Assembly: GCF_002646595.1 (NCBI RefSeq)
Contig: NZ_PDUD01000009.1
Coordinates: 186,001-250,000 of the forward strand
Direction: 5' to 3'
Length of the DNA stretch: 64,000 bases
Source: Flavilitoribacter nigricans DSM 23189 = NBRC 102662
Lineage (GTDB): Bacteria > Bacteroidota > Bacteroidia > Chitinophagales > Saprospiraceae
Shown: positions 9,066 to 18,300 of the stretch, piece by piece
Layout of the letters: every line of letters begins with the position of its first letter
How positions within the stretch are numbered: position 1 is the first letter of the stretch
Translations under genes and position numbers: made by a program
The notes under the pieces: model-generated
Seen by the model: only the letters and a program-made list of their open reading frames with translations
What the model was told of the DNA's origin: nothing
Databases searched by the model: none

Positions 9066-10391
9066 TTAGGGCTGCGTCGGTTTCGGCAAATAGTGCAAAC
9101 TTACCCGGTTGTTCTTATTCAGGTATTTGCGGGCCGCTTCGCGGATATCTTCGCGCGTTACCTTGAGGTAGCGATCCAGTTCGGTATTGATCAGGTTGGC
9201 GTCACCGAAGTACATCTTGTAGTTGGCGAGGCTTTCCGCAATACCGAAAACGGTTGAGTTAGCCGTGATAAAATCGTTTTCCACCTTGTTCCGCAGTTTT
9301 TGGAATTCCTTTTCGGAGATCAGGTCTTTCTGTACTCTTTCGATCTCGGCATTGATCGCACTTTCCAGTTCCTGCACATCTACCCCCATATTGGCGATAC
9401 CAAAATTGAGCGTAAGTCCGGGATCTTCGGTAGAGATCGGGAAGTTGCCGGCGGCCAGCGCTTTCTGCTGTTCATCCACCAATGCGCGGTACAAACGGGA
9501 GCTCTGTCCGTCGGAAAGCAGGGTACCCAGCATACTCACCGCATAGAAATCCTCGGTTCCCTGGGCGGGAATGCGGTAAGCCTGGATAACGGCCGGCAGT
9601 TGAATGTTATCGTAGACAGTATCTTTGATCTCGGCGGTAAGCGGCGGTTCCTTTACCTCCGGGCGATAGATCGGATTGGTGCCTTTGGGGATCCCACCAA
9701 AGTACTTTTCGATCGCTTTTTTGGTCTTGTCGAAATCGATATCCCCGGCGATGGAAAGAATGGCATTATTGGGCACGTAAAAGGTCTCGTAAAAGGACAC
9801 GTAGTCTTCTTCGGTCGCTGCGTTCAGGTGATCCATAGAACCGATCACCGGCCATTGGTACGGATGTTCTTGGTAAGCCCGGCCGAAGATCTCTTCCAAA
9901 ATAGAACCATAAGGTTGGTTTTCAACGCGTTGGCGTCTTTCTTCCTTAACCACTTCGCGTTGGGTCTCGATCCCCACTTCTTCTACTTTGGCGTGTAACA
10001 TCCGCTCGGATTCCAACCACAATCCCAGGTCTAACTGGTTGGACGGCAATACTTCGTAGTAAAAGGTACGGTCCCAACTGGTGTTGGCGTTCAGGGTACC
10101 TCCGGCATTGGTTACGTATTTGTCAAACTCGCCCCGTTCGATATTTTCGGAGCCTTCAAATAACAGGTGTTCGAAAAAATGCGCAAACCCGGTACGGTCC
10201 GGCTTTTCGTTTTTCGAACCGACGTGGTACATCACACTCACGGCAACAATGGGGGTAGATTTGTCTTGATGAAGGATGACTTGTAAGCCGTTGTCTAACT
10301 GATACTCTTCGAATTCAATTTGGTTCATCTGGGCTTGCCCAACGGTGAGCAGCAAGCTGGCACAAAGTGAGAGCCATAGTTTCAATTGCAT
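9066..10391 (-). CDS. M16-family zinc metallopeptidase, catalytic subunit
   Basis: Predicted periplasmic peptidase of the insulinase/pitrilysin family. A signal peptide (L-W-L-S-L-C-A-S-L-L-L to G-Q-A-Q) precedes the inverted zinc motif HFFEH at residues 71-75 and the third ligand region VVKEERRQ near residue 150. The second lobe carries DGQSSRLYRALV. At 441 residues it is a half-size M16 protein that should pair with the zinc-less gene product encoded downstream. Substrates are unknown; the family degrades unfolded peptides. It is first in a two-gene minus-strand operon. Confidence 0.93.
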   Translation of the reverse strand: MQLKLWLSLCASLLLTVGQAQMNQIEFEEYQLDNGLQVILHQDKSTPIVAVSVMYHVGSKNEKPDRTGFAHFFEHLLFEGSENIERGEFDKYVTNAGGTLNANTSWDRTFYYEVLPSNQLDLGLWLESERMLHAKVEEVGIETQREVVKEERRQRVENQPYGSILEEIFGRAYQEHPYQWPVIGSMDHLNAATEEDYVSFYETFYVPNNAILSIAGDIDFDKTKKAIEKYFGGIPKGTNPIYRPEVKEPPLTAEIKDTVYDNIQLPAVIQAYRIPAQGTEDFYAVSMLGTLLSDGQSSRLYRALVDEQQKALAAGNFPISTEDPGLTLNFGIANMGVDVQELESAINAEIERVQKDLISEKEFQKLRNKVENDFITANSTVFGIAESLANYKMYFGDANLINTELDRYLKVTREDIREAARKYLNKNNRVSLHYLPKPTQP

Positions 10392-10599
10392 AGATTTGGT
10401 TTTTATACTGTAAAATTCGGCGGCAATTTCAGCATAAAAAACCAGAAAGCGTGAATAGTTCAGTTGAACGGCAAGAATTTATAGACAAAACGAAAGGAGG
10501 GCGACAGGATTCGACAAATTGTGACAATGGCAGGTGGGACCGGGCATCCGGCCATGGTCAATGGTCGAGCGCCGGGTCCCGCATACCGTAAACAGTCTC

Positions 10600-11079
10600 C
10601 TAGACTACCTTGTCCGCGCAGGAAGAGCTGGCGAAGGCATCCGGTTTGGCTTTGAACACAAAGCCCATCCCGAGGATATACCCCATGGCCTCCTTGAGCG
10701 CCAGGTTGGACTGGAAATGTGGGTCGGTATTGATATCAGCGTGTACCTCCAATTCTACATTGTAGGCATCGAGCAAGTCGCAAAGGCTGTAAGCAACTTC
10801 CACCGAGCGGGCCACCTCGGAGATCATTCGCTCCCGGATGGACATCTTCTGGCTGGTTTTGGAATTGCTGATGAACATAAAGCCACCTTTCTTTTCCCGG
10901 AGGAAAACGATAACAGTAGCAAATTCGATGACACCCCCTCTCACCTGGGAGTCAGAACCAATGCACACTTTAAGCTTGTGACCGAGGTCGGTTTCGCGCA
11001 CAATGGCTGCTTCAACAGCCTCTTTGATCGGGAGAGCGATGCGCTGACCATTTAGTCTTCTCCATTTCATGGTAATCAT
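10600..11079 (-). CDS. YkuK-like (DUF458) RNase H-fold protein
   Basis: A small cytoplasmic protein matching the uncharacterised YkuK/DUF458 family, which has a ribonuclease H-like fold. Seen: V-C-I-G-S-D-S-Q (first acidic strand), a predicted helix R-E-R-M-I-S-E-V-A-R-S-V-E, the second acidic strand V-H-A-D-I-N, and K-P-D-A-F-A-S near the end. The start at M-I-T-M-K-W (11079) or M-K-W (11070) fits the family better than the more upstream Met, which would add a hydrophobic leader. Its role is unknown; in Firmicutes the family is linked with sporulation-era genes, which does not apply here. Confidence 0.75.
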   Translation of the reverse strand: MITMKWRRLNGQRIALPIKEAVEAAIVRETDLGHKLKVCIGSDSQVRGGVIEFATVIVFLREKKGGFMFISNSKTSQKMSIRERMISEVARSVEVAYSLCDLLDAYNVELEVHADINTDPHFQSNLALKEAMGYILGMGFVFKAKPDAFASSSCADKVV

Positions 11080-11416
11080 GCAGTTTTGCTTAAAGATAAA
11101 AAAATCCACTGCCAAAGCATTGCTGCTTTGGAACATTTAAGCCATAATTAAAATTTGGTTAACAGATTGGTTAACATCGAAATGTTTGCTTAAAGTTCCA
11201 AAATGCCGATAAAAAAATCAGGAAATATTTTCCGGCGGGAAAGCCCGGTTTTATTCCGCAAAGCGACCCTTACCGCACGCGCCGGGCATTCCTGATCTCA
11301 GACCTATTTCCGGTTTTCTGGTTTAATTTTTTACATTTGTAATCGAAACATGGTTCCCGGTTTCACTATGAACGAAACTCATTTTACCCAAACAAACACA
11401 GAGTCCTCCGCAACTT
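11080..11416. other. Divergent intergenic region
   Basis: Separates the YkuK-like gene (minus) from the agmatinase-family gene (plus). The minus side is AT-rich with TATCTTTA close to the YkuK-like start, one base off the -7 consensus. The plus side carries an exact -7 element at 11332. No open frame was seen. Confidence 0.5.
11332..11339 (+). promoter_or_regulatory. Bacteroidota -7 element for the agmatinase-family gene
   Basis: TACATTTG matches TAnnTTTG exactly. A transcript would start near 11344 and leave a leader of about 70 bases. No convincing TTG box was seen at -33. Confidence 0.5.
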
Positions 11417-12235
11417 ATGAGTGATTTTCAGGAAAGAGTAAAGTCCCTCTTACCAGATTCTATTGCAATTGTCGGCGTCCCCTTCGACGATAATTCTTCC
11501 TATCTGAAAGGAGCGGCCGCCGGCCCCAGTGCCATCCGTGCCGCCTACCATTCCGAATCCACCAATTACTACGCCGAAGACGGCACTAATCTGTTGGAAG
11601 CACCGGTTTCCGAATTGGGAGATATGCCCGTTTCCGAATATTTCGATATTCAGCAACACACCGAGACGATTCTGGCCAGGGGCGGTATGATGATCGCCCT
11701 CGGAGGCGATCACTCCATTACCTATCCACTGATCAAAGGTCATTCCCGCTATTACGACTGGCTGACCATTCTGCAAATTGACGCCCACGGGGACCTCTAC
11801 GATAATTTTGAAGGCAATCCCTACTCCCACGCCTCTCCTTTTGCTCGGATTATGGAGGAAGGACTGGCCAAAAGGCTGATCCAGGTCGGCAACCGCACCC
11901 TGACCAATCACCAGCGGGATCAGGCCAAAAGGTTTGGTGTGGATATCATTGAAATGAAGGACTGGCGCCCCGGAAAAAAACTTCCACTGGAAGGACCGCT
12001 TTATCTTTCCGTAGATCTGGATGTGCTGGATCCGGCCTTCGCTCCCGGGGTCAGTCACTACGAGCCGGGCGGCATGAGCGTCCGCGATCTCATCGGGATC
12101 ATCAGCCAGATCAACGTCCCGCTGATCGGCGCGGATATCGTGGAATACAACCCCAGCCGGGACCTTAATGATATGACGGCCATGGTCGGTGCCCGCCTCT
12201 GTAAAGAAATAATCGCCAAGATCCTGAAAGGCTGA
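11417..12235 (+). CDS. Agmatinase/arginase-family ureohydrolase
   Basis: Binuclear manganese hydrolase that removes urea, or a similar amide, from a guanidino substrate. All metal ligands are visible: GGDHS (His99), IDAHGDL (Asp122, His124, Asp126) and SVDLDVLDP (Asp200, Asp202). The N-terminal D-x-N-S-S-Y-L-K-G-A-A-x-G-P stretch is typical of agmatinases (SpeB-like), which make putrescine from agmatine. Arginine decarboxylase is not nearby, so other guanidino acids or formimidoylglutamate remain possible. At 272 residues it is slightly short for SpeB. It is followed by a small gene with its own promoter. Confidence 0.88.
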   Translation: MSDFQERVKSLLPDSIAIVGVPFDDNSSYLKGAAAGPSAIRAAYHSESTNYYAEDGTNLLEAPVSELGDMPVSEYFDIQQHTETILARGGMMIALGGDHSITYPLIKGHSRYYDWLTILQIDAHGDLYDNFEGNPYSHASPFARIMEEGLAKRLIQVGNRTLTNHQRDQAKRFGVDIIEMKDWRPGKKLPLEGPLYLSVDLDVLDPAFAPGVSHYEPGGMSVRDLIGIISQINVPLIGADIVEYNPSRDLNDMTAMVGARLCKEIIAKILKG

Positions 12236-12245
12236 TTTTTCATCT

Positions 12246-12253
12246 TACCTTTG
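12246..12253 (+). promoter_or_regulatory. -7 element almost touching the next start codon
   Basis: TACCTTTG, an exact TAnnTTTG match, lies four bases before the ATG at 12258 and ten before the in-frame ATG at 12264. Transcription starting about five bases after the element would give a leaderless or nearly leaderless message. Confidence 0.5.
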
Positions 12254-12257
12254 TCCG

Positions 12258-12701
12258 ATGATCATGGTAAAGGAACTCTTCGTTTACGGTACTTTGATGC
12301 AGGATACCGACTCGGCCATGGCGCGTTTCCTGCACGCCCGGGCCACTTCCCGGGGGATAGCCTACCTTCCGGGCCGCCTCTACGATCTGGGCAGTTATCC
12401 AGGCGCCGTTTTTGATCTGAATGAATCCGGCACCATTACCGGCCAGATCTATTCCCTCCGCGATCCGGAAGCGATCTTCCCCATCCTGGATGAATACGAA
12501 GGGGTTTCCGAACACCCCGCCGAACCCGAAGAATATATCCGGGAACTGGTACCGGCATCCCTGGACGGCGAAACCGTTCCCTGCTGGATCTATCGCTACA
12601 ATTTCGACACCACTCCCCTGCCCCTGATCCCCAGTGGAAACTATCTGACCTATTACGCCAAAAAACTGACGCACCGGCAGTTTATTGAGAAAGGTCGCTA
12701 G
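12258..12701 (+). CDS. Gamma-glutamylcyclotransferase (AIG2-like) family protein
   Basis: A 147-residue cytoplasmic protein of the GGCT/AIG2 fold. Seen: the substrate loop F-V-Y-G-T-L-M near the N-terminus, a glycine-rich turn (Y-L-P-G-R-L-Y-D-L-G-S-Y-P-G), and the acidic D-E-Y-E-G-V segment that carries the catalytic glutamate in characterised members. Enzymes of this fold form 5-oxoproline from gamma-glutamyl compounds, but many bacterial members have unknown substrates. Start is ATG 12258 or 12264; a promoter element directly upstream favours the later one or a leaderless message. Confidence 0.82.
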   Translation: MIMVKELFVYGTLMQDTDSAMARFLHARATSRGIAYLPGRLYDLGSYPGAVFDLNESGTITGQIYSLRDPEAIFPILDEYEGVSEHPAEPEEYIRELVPASLDGETVPCWIYRYNFDTTPLPLIPSGNYLTYYAKKLTHRQFIEKGR

Positions 12702-12814
12702 GGCCGCGGGAATGGGAAGTTTTTTGGAAATTGTGGCCAATCCCGTGCATTCATCGTATCTTATTCCCGGGCTGCGGCCCGATTTGAATCGTTTGCTTAT
12801 TGCCATCGCCGTTT

Positions 12815-14929
12815 ATGAAATATACGCTTAACTTACTGCTGCTGTCTGCCTTTTCCCTGCTGTTTACCTGCAACCCTCCGGAAGGACAGGAAGAACAACA
12901 ACACGCATACACCAATCAACTGATCCATACCAACAGCCCGTATCTGCTGCAACACGCCCACAACCCGGTCAACTGGTACCCCTGGGGAGAGGAGGCGCTC
13001 GAAAAAGCGGCCAGCGAGGATAAAATGCTACTCATCAGCGTGGGCTATGCGGCCTGCCACTGGTGCCACGTTATGGAGCACGAATCCTTCGAAGATACCA
13101 CGGTGGCGCGCATCATGAACGAACATTTCGTAAGTATTAAAGTGGACCGGGAGGAACGACCGGATATCGATGCCATTTACATGACGGCCTGTCAAATGGC
13201 CTCCAACGGAAGTTGCGGCTGGCCCCTGAATGCTTTTGCCCTGCCGGACGGCCGACCGGTGTGGGCGGGTACCTACTTCCCCAGGAAACAGTGGGTGGAG
13301 ATACTGGAGTATTTCGTAAAACTACGGGAAGATTCGCCCGAAAAACTGAATGGCTACGCCGATCAGCTCACCGAAGGCCTCCGGGCGCTGGAAGAGATCG
13401 ATCCGGTAAAAACGGATAGTAATTTTCCGGCGGAGGCCGCAGCCGCGCCCGTTGCCCAGTTTCTGGAAAACTTTGACCAGAAACACGGCGGCCGTACCGG
13501 TATCCAGAAATTCCCGATGCCCAATAACTACGAATGGTTGCTGCAGTACGCGGTAAGGACCGGCGATCCGGATGCACTCGCGGCGGTCCGCCTGACGCTG
13601 GATAAAATGGGCGGCGGCGGCATCTACGACCAACTGGGTGGCGGATTTGCCCGCTACGCGACCGATGCCAAATGGCAGGTGCCCCATTTTGAAAAGATGC
13701 TTTACGATAATGCCCAGCTCGTCAGCTTGTACGCCAAGGCTTACCAGGCCACCGGCAGCCGTTTTTACCGTACCATTCTCGAAGAAACCCTCAGCTTTAT
13801 CGAACGGGAACTGACCGATCCCAGCGGTGGATTTTATTCTTCTCTGGATGCGGATAGCGAGGGCGAGGAAGGGAAGTTTTACGTCTGGAGCCAGTCGGAG
13901 ATCGATTCCCTGCTCAGTCCCGAGGAGGCCAGTCTTATCAGTACTTATTACCACACCAGCAAAAGGGGTAACTGGGAGGAAGGCAAGAACATCCTGCGCA
14001 CGACCGATTCACTCTCGGTCGTAGCCCGGAAAATGGGGCTTTCGGAAACAGTAGCCGGGGAGCGCCTGGCAGCTGCCGAAGCAAAATTACTGGATGCCCG
14101 GTCCGGCCGCGTTCGCCCCGGACTGGACGACAAGATCCTCACCGGTTGGAACGCCCTTATGCTGATCGGTTTAACCGATGCCTACCGGGCCGTCGGAACG
14201 GAGGCATACCGCAGCGCAGCCATCAAAAATGGAAACTTCCTGGCCGAAAATATGATGCAGGAGGACGGGCGACTCGATCGCAATTACAAGGACGGCAACA
14301 CCGCTATCAATGCCTTCCTGGACGACTACGCCCTGACCATCCAGGCTTTCCTCAAGCTGTACGAGATCACTTTCGACGAGCAGTGGCTGGAAAAGGCTAC
14401 CCGGCTGGCCGATTATAGTATCTCGCATTTCCGGGACGAAACCTCGGGCTTTTTCTTTTACACTTCCGATCTGGACCCACCGCTACTGGTGCGCAAGATC
14501 CAACTGGAAGACAATGTCATCCCTTCCTCCAATTCCATCATGGCCAGGGCTTTGCTCCAGCTGGGACACTATTATTACGAGCCACCCTACCGGGAGATTG
14601 CCCGAAATATGATGAACGGTATGCGTCCGAATGCGCTGGAAGGTGAGCAGGCCAGCTATTATTCCAACTGGAACCAGTTGTACCTGGAACTCTCCAGTCC
14701 GATCTACGAAGTAGCTATTGTCGGTCCGGATCACGATGCGCTGCGCCGGTCGATGCAGACAGAATTCCACCCGGAGGCTATCTACCTGGGCGGAGCTACC
14801 GAAGGAGAACTCGATTTGCTGGAAGGTAAACTAAGCGATGGGGAAACCTTTATCTACGTATGCCTCAACAAGGTGTGTAAGTTGCCGGTACAGGATGCCG
14901 GATCGGCCCGGGAGTTGTTGGCTCAGTAG
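12815..14929 (+). CDS. DUF255 thioredoxin-fold/glycosidase-like lipoprotein (YyaL/SPATA20 type)
   Basis: A 704-residue protein with an N-terminal thioredoxin-like DUF255 domain and a long alpha/alpha-barrel-like region. The start is placed at M-K-Y-T-L because it gives a lipoprotein signal with lipobox L-F-T-C (Cys19); the upstream Met adds only MPSPF. Seen: the hallmark [19 protein letters not shown], the CxxC centre ACHWCHVM (Cys81, Cys84), [16 protein letters not shown]-like CGWPLNAF, and [13 protein letters not shown]. Family members are widespread but poorly characterised; a redox or cellobiose-epimerase-like role has been suggested from fold. Predicted lipid anchoring would place it in the periplasm, unlike many cytoplasmic homologues. 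Confidence 0.9.
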   Translation: MKYTLNLLLLSAFSLLFTCNPPEGQEEQQHAYTNQLIHTNSPYLLQHAHNPVNWYPWGEEALEKAASEDKMLLISVGYAACHWCHVMEHESFEDTTVARIMNEHFVSIKVDREERPDIDAIYMTACQMASNGSCGWPLNAFALPDGRPVWAGTYFPRKQWVEILEYFVKLREDSPEKLNGYADQLTEGLRALEEIDPVKTDSNFPAEAAAAPVAQFLENFDQKHGGRTGIQKFPMPNNYEWLLQYAVRTGDPDALAAVRLTLDKMGGGGIYDQLGGGFARYATDAKWQVPHFEKMLYDNAQLVSLYAKAYQATGSRFYRTILEETLSFIERELTDPSGGFYSSLDADSEGEEGKFYVWSQSEIDSLLSPEEASLISTYYHTSKRGNWEEGKNILRTTDSLSVVARKMGLSETVAGERLAAAEAKLLDARSGRVRPGLDDKILTGWNALMLIGLTDAYRAVGTEAYRSAAIKNGNFLAENMMQEDGRLDRNYKDGNTAINAFLDDYALTIQAFLKLYEITFDEQWLEKATRLADYSISHFRDETSGFFFYTSDLDPPLLVRKIQLEDNVIPSSNSIMARALLQLGHYYYEPPYREIARNMMNGMRPNALEGEQASYYSNWNQLYLELSSPIYEVAIVGPDHDALRRSMQTEFHPEAIYLGGATEGELDLLEGKLSDGETFIYVCLNKVCKLPVQDAGSARELLAQ

Positions 14930-15001
14930 ATTACGTCTCCAGTATGTAATGATACTTTTTCCGGAACCGCTTCAATCCTGCAGGTCTCGATGCTACCAAA
15001 A

Positions 15002-15029
15002 AAAGCCCATCTCCGGAGAGACGGGCTTT
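15002..15029 (+). terminator. Intrinsic terminator behind the DUF255 gene
   Basis: The stem AAAGCCC/GGGCTTT is extended by TCTCC/GGAGA and followed by a short T-rich tail, 73 bases after the stop. Confidence 0.7.
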
Positions 15030-15315
15030 GTCTTATCGTAAAACCTTATTTGTTTCCATAAGGAACGTGTTATTAACGCCGGAACATGGTGATTTTATTT
15101 TATGTTTCCGACAAAAAAGAGCGCTCCGACGGTGCCGGATACGCTCCAATCAAACACTAACAAATATTCTTACAGGTAATTTTTATCAGATGGTGTAGGT
15201 GAACAAAGATCATAAATTTTATTTAATAATATATCATTTAGCGATCTAAATTCAGCGCTGATCCGCATAAATCCGCCATTTTCCGGTGGTTTAGCGTCCG
15301 GCCGGGCCTAAAACA

Positions 15316-15359
15316 GCGATTGCAGCGCCACTCCGTCCGGAGCATGACGCTGCAATCGC
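15316..15359 (-). terminator. Intrinsic terminator behind the giant gene
   Basis: A perfect 12-bp stem GCGATTGCAGCG/CGCTGCAATCGC with an inner CTCCG/CGGAG hairpin lies 22 bases past the stop. On the minus strand it is followed by TGTTTTA. Confidence 0.8.
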
Positions 15360-15380
15360 AATGTGTAAGTCTGAATACCG

Positions 15381-18300
15381 CTACTGGCGGGTAGCCTGTA
15401 TCCGGCGCAGGAACAGGTTAGCCGATCCGGGCTCTACCGCCTGGATCTCGTAAGTTTCTCCGTCATCCATTTTCTGGATCAGATCTTTCGCTTTTAGCTT
15501 ATCGAAAGCTTCCATGAAACTGGGGTTGTTGGAGGTGATACTCAGAATGCCCTGCTTAAACCCGAAGAAGTAGAATAACTCACTCGGTGATTTAATGTAG
15601 ATATACAAACGATCGTCTTCATTGGACGGCATTTTGAACTCGACGTGGCAGGTAAGCATTTTGTTGATCGGTTCCCCGGCCACGCTCACGATACCGTTCT
15701 TATCTTCCGTCGTCACGAATGACTGGTAATCTGCATCCCACTTCATTTTCAACCGGCTGAACAACACCGTATAGGGATTATACTTGGGCTGAATATCCAG
15801 GAAACCGGACGTCAAACCTTCCAGTGACTGCTGGATCTCCTTGGTTGTCGGCGGGAACAGTTCCCGGGCCGATTTTTTGTAGAAATTGATATCGTTCAGC
15901 AGCGTTATGGTCGGCGCGTCGAAACTGGATGATTTAATGTCATTGAGCATGATCTTCAGGAGGTTTTCCGGAACGATCAGCTGAATGCCCGTCATCAGGT
16001 CCGCCGTGAAGGGTATATCCACCACCTTGGGCCCGCCGAGTATACTATCGACCTTATCCTCGGCCTCATCCTCTTCCAGGAGCATCATCATATTGGGATC
16101 GGGCTCCGTCTCTTCGGTTCCCTCTTCTTCGTTTTCCAGATCTTCGGAAGGAGGCAGTTCGTCCTCTACTTCGGAAGGTGGCGGGAAAGCCGTTTTGGCT
16201 ACACCGGCCGCATCTACTTTAATATATTTCAGACCGGAGCCGATATTGAATTTACCTTCAGCTTCCACACTACCGTCCACGTTTTTGAAAATGAACTGGT
16301 TGCCGGTCAGCTCATCCCGCAGTACTTTGAGCGAGTCTCCGAAGATGAACTGGTCCTTGCCCTGATTGTATTTGAAGTATCCTTTTGCATCAAAGATCGG
16401 GCGATCCTTCCGAAAGTGCAGAGGAGCCATTACCCGGGGATAGATCCGCGAGTTTTCTTTACTCAGGAAAAGTCCGGTTTGAAGCGGCTCTCCGTCAAAA
16501 CTCTTCGGCGTATCGTAGCGGATCGCAAGGTCTTTTTTATCCCCTTCACTACTGATGGTGAACCAGTACGGGCGAGGGAGTTTGTCGGCATCCAAACGGG
16601 CAAAACCGTCAAATTGCAGGTTCTTTTCTTCTGCGTTCAATGTGATCCGTCCCTGGAACTGGGTCTTGTGATCCACGTAGAAATCCGATTCGGACTTCAC
16701 TTCGCCAACCGCACGGGTAACGGTCTTTTTATCACTGTAATTTCCTTTTCCGACCGGCTGACCAACGATATCCTGGAGTTTGATCTCCTGTTTCCGGTCA
16801 CCGATATTGTATTCGTAGAAGCCGGAAGCGCGGTAATTTCTCCGCCCCAGGATCTCAACGGTCGCCCGGTTGATCACGTGGTATTTGTTCGTGGTATCGG
16901 CTACGATCCGGGCCTGCTCCAGTTTGGTCATTACCCCACCCTTCTGGATCTCTACCAGACCGCTGTCCGGATAAATGAAGGCATCCGCCGAAACGATATT
17001 CGGTACCCCTTCAATATTCAGCTGACTGGTCTTAAGGTCGTAAAAAGCATTCTGCCCTTTGAAATTCAGCGAATCCTGATCCGGGTGGATCGACGTAAAG
17101 ATCCCGTATTTACCGGGATCGGCCTTGAAGTCGATCGTCTCCTCTTTCATGTCCCACGTAAACTCATTCATCGAAGTGATGTACTGATTGTAGGGCAGCG
17201 TCGTCTCCAGGAACTGGTCATTCGCCTTAAAGAGCCCTTTCTGGGCATCGAAATCCACATCGGCGGATACGTTCTCCGTACTCAGGGCCAGCTCTTCCGC
17301 ATCAAATGCCTTGATACCGATATTGGTGGTATCCGCTTTGGTGGAAAATGCTCCGAAGGAGAATAACTGGCTGTTCAGATAGGCCTTCGACCAATCCAGT
17401 TTACCGTCTCCTTTCAAACCATCGGGAGTCAGGATCAGGGTACCGTCGAAAACGTGGTCATCCTGCTGGAACAGTTTGAAGGGGTCTTCCAGCGTACGCA
17501 CGTACATACTGTCTTTCTGCGGTCGCCAGTTGATCCGTACATCGCTACCCCTTACCTGCGGTACTTCCGAACCGGGCGTCCGGTCCTCTTCCAGGTCAAA
17601 ACGGTCGGCACCGGCGGTCGCTTCACTCGGTTTGAAAATGATATCTTCCGAGTCAATGGAGGCCTTCAGGTACTGCATATTGCCCCGGCCGTAGAATCCT
17701 TTGTTACTCAGATCGAGTTCCCCCGTATACTTCCCTTTCCCGCCGTAGGCGATCTCCCCTTCTTCGGGGGTTTGGGTCTTAAAGCCCAGCGAGTGGTTTT
17801 CCCGCAATACCAGTGATTCCTTGAAGTCCGGGAAAATACCACCGGAAGTCAGAGACCCGCGGAATTTAATGTCCTCGGCGGAATAGTCATCCAGGTGGTC
17901 AAAACTGAAAGGCTCCAGCTGGAAGTAGAAAGAATCCCGACCGTAGGCACCTTCCTGGATCGTATCCTGATCGTAGTACACGTAGGAAAACTCCTGCGTC
18001 TGCAAACTCGGGAACATCTGGATACTATCTTTACCGGATTTGTTGTTGGGTGCATCGATGAGCAGTACTCCGTTCACATGTTCGATCCGGGAGGCGATGG
18101 AAGTTGCTTCCCGGTCGCCGTTGGCCATCCGTTCGCCGGTCGGTACGAAAAGGTCAAAATAGCGCACGGAATCCAGGTGCACCTGGAATTTTTCGTAGCT
18201 GAACTGAAAGTCCTTACCTTCCATCATACTGTAACCCGCGTATAGCTGTCCGTCGAAACTCAGGTTCCGGTTTCCTTCCATCAGTACCTTTTCCCCCAGT

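Larger units (their letters stand above)
14930..15380. other. Convergent intergenic region with two terminators
   Basis: Lies between the DUF255 gene (plus) and the giant exported-protein gene (minus). Each gene has a hairpin on its own side, listed separately. The AT-rich middle (about 15040-15270) shows no open frame. Confidence 0.6.
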
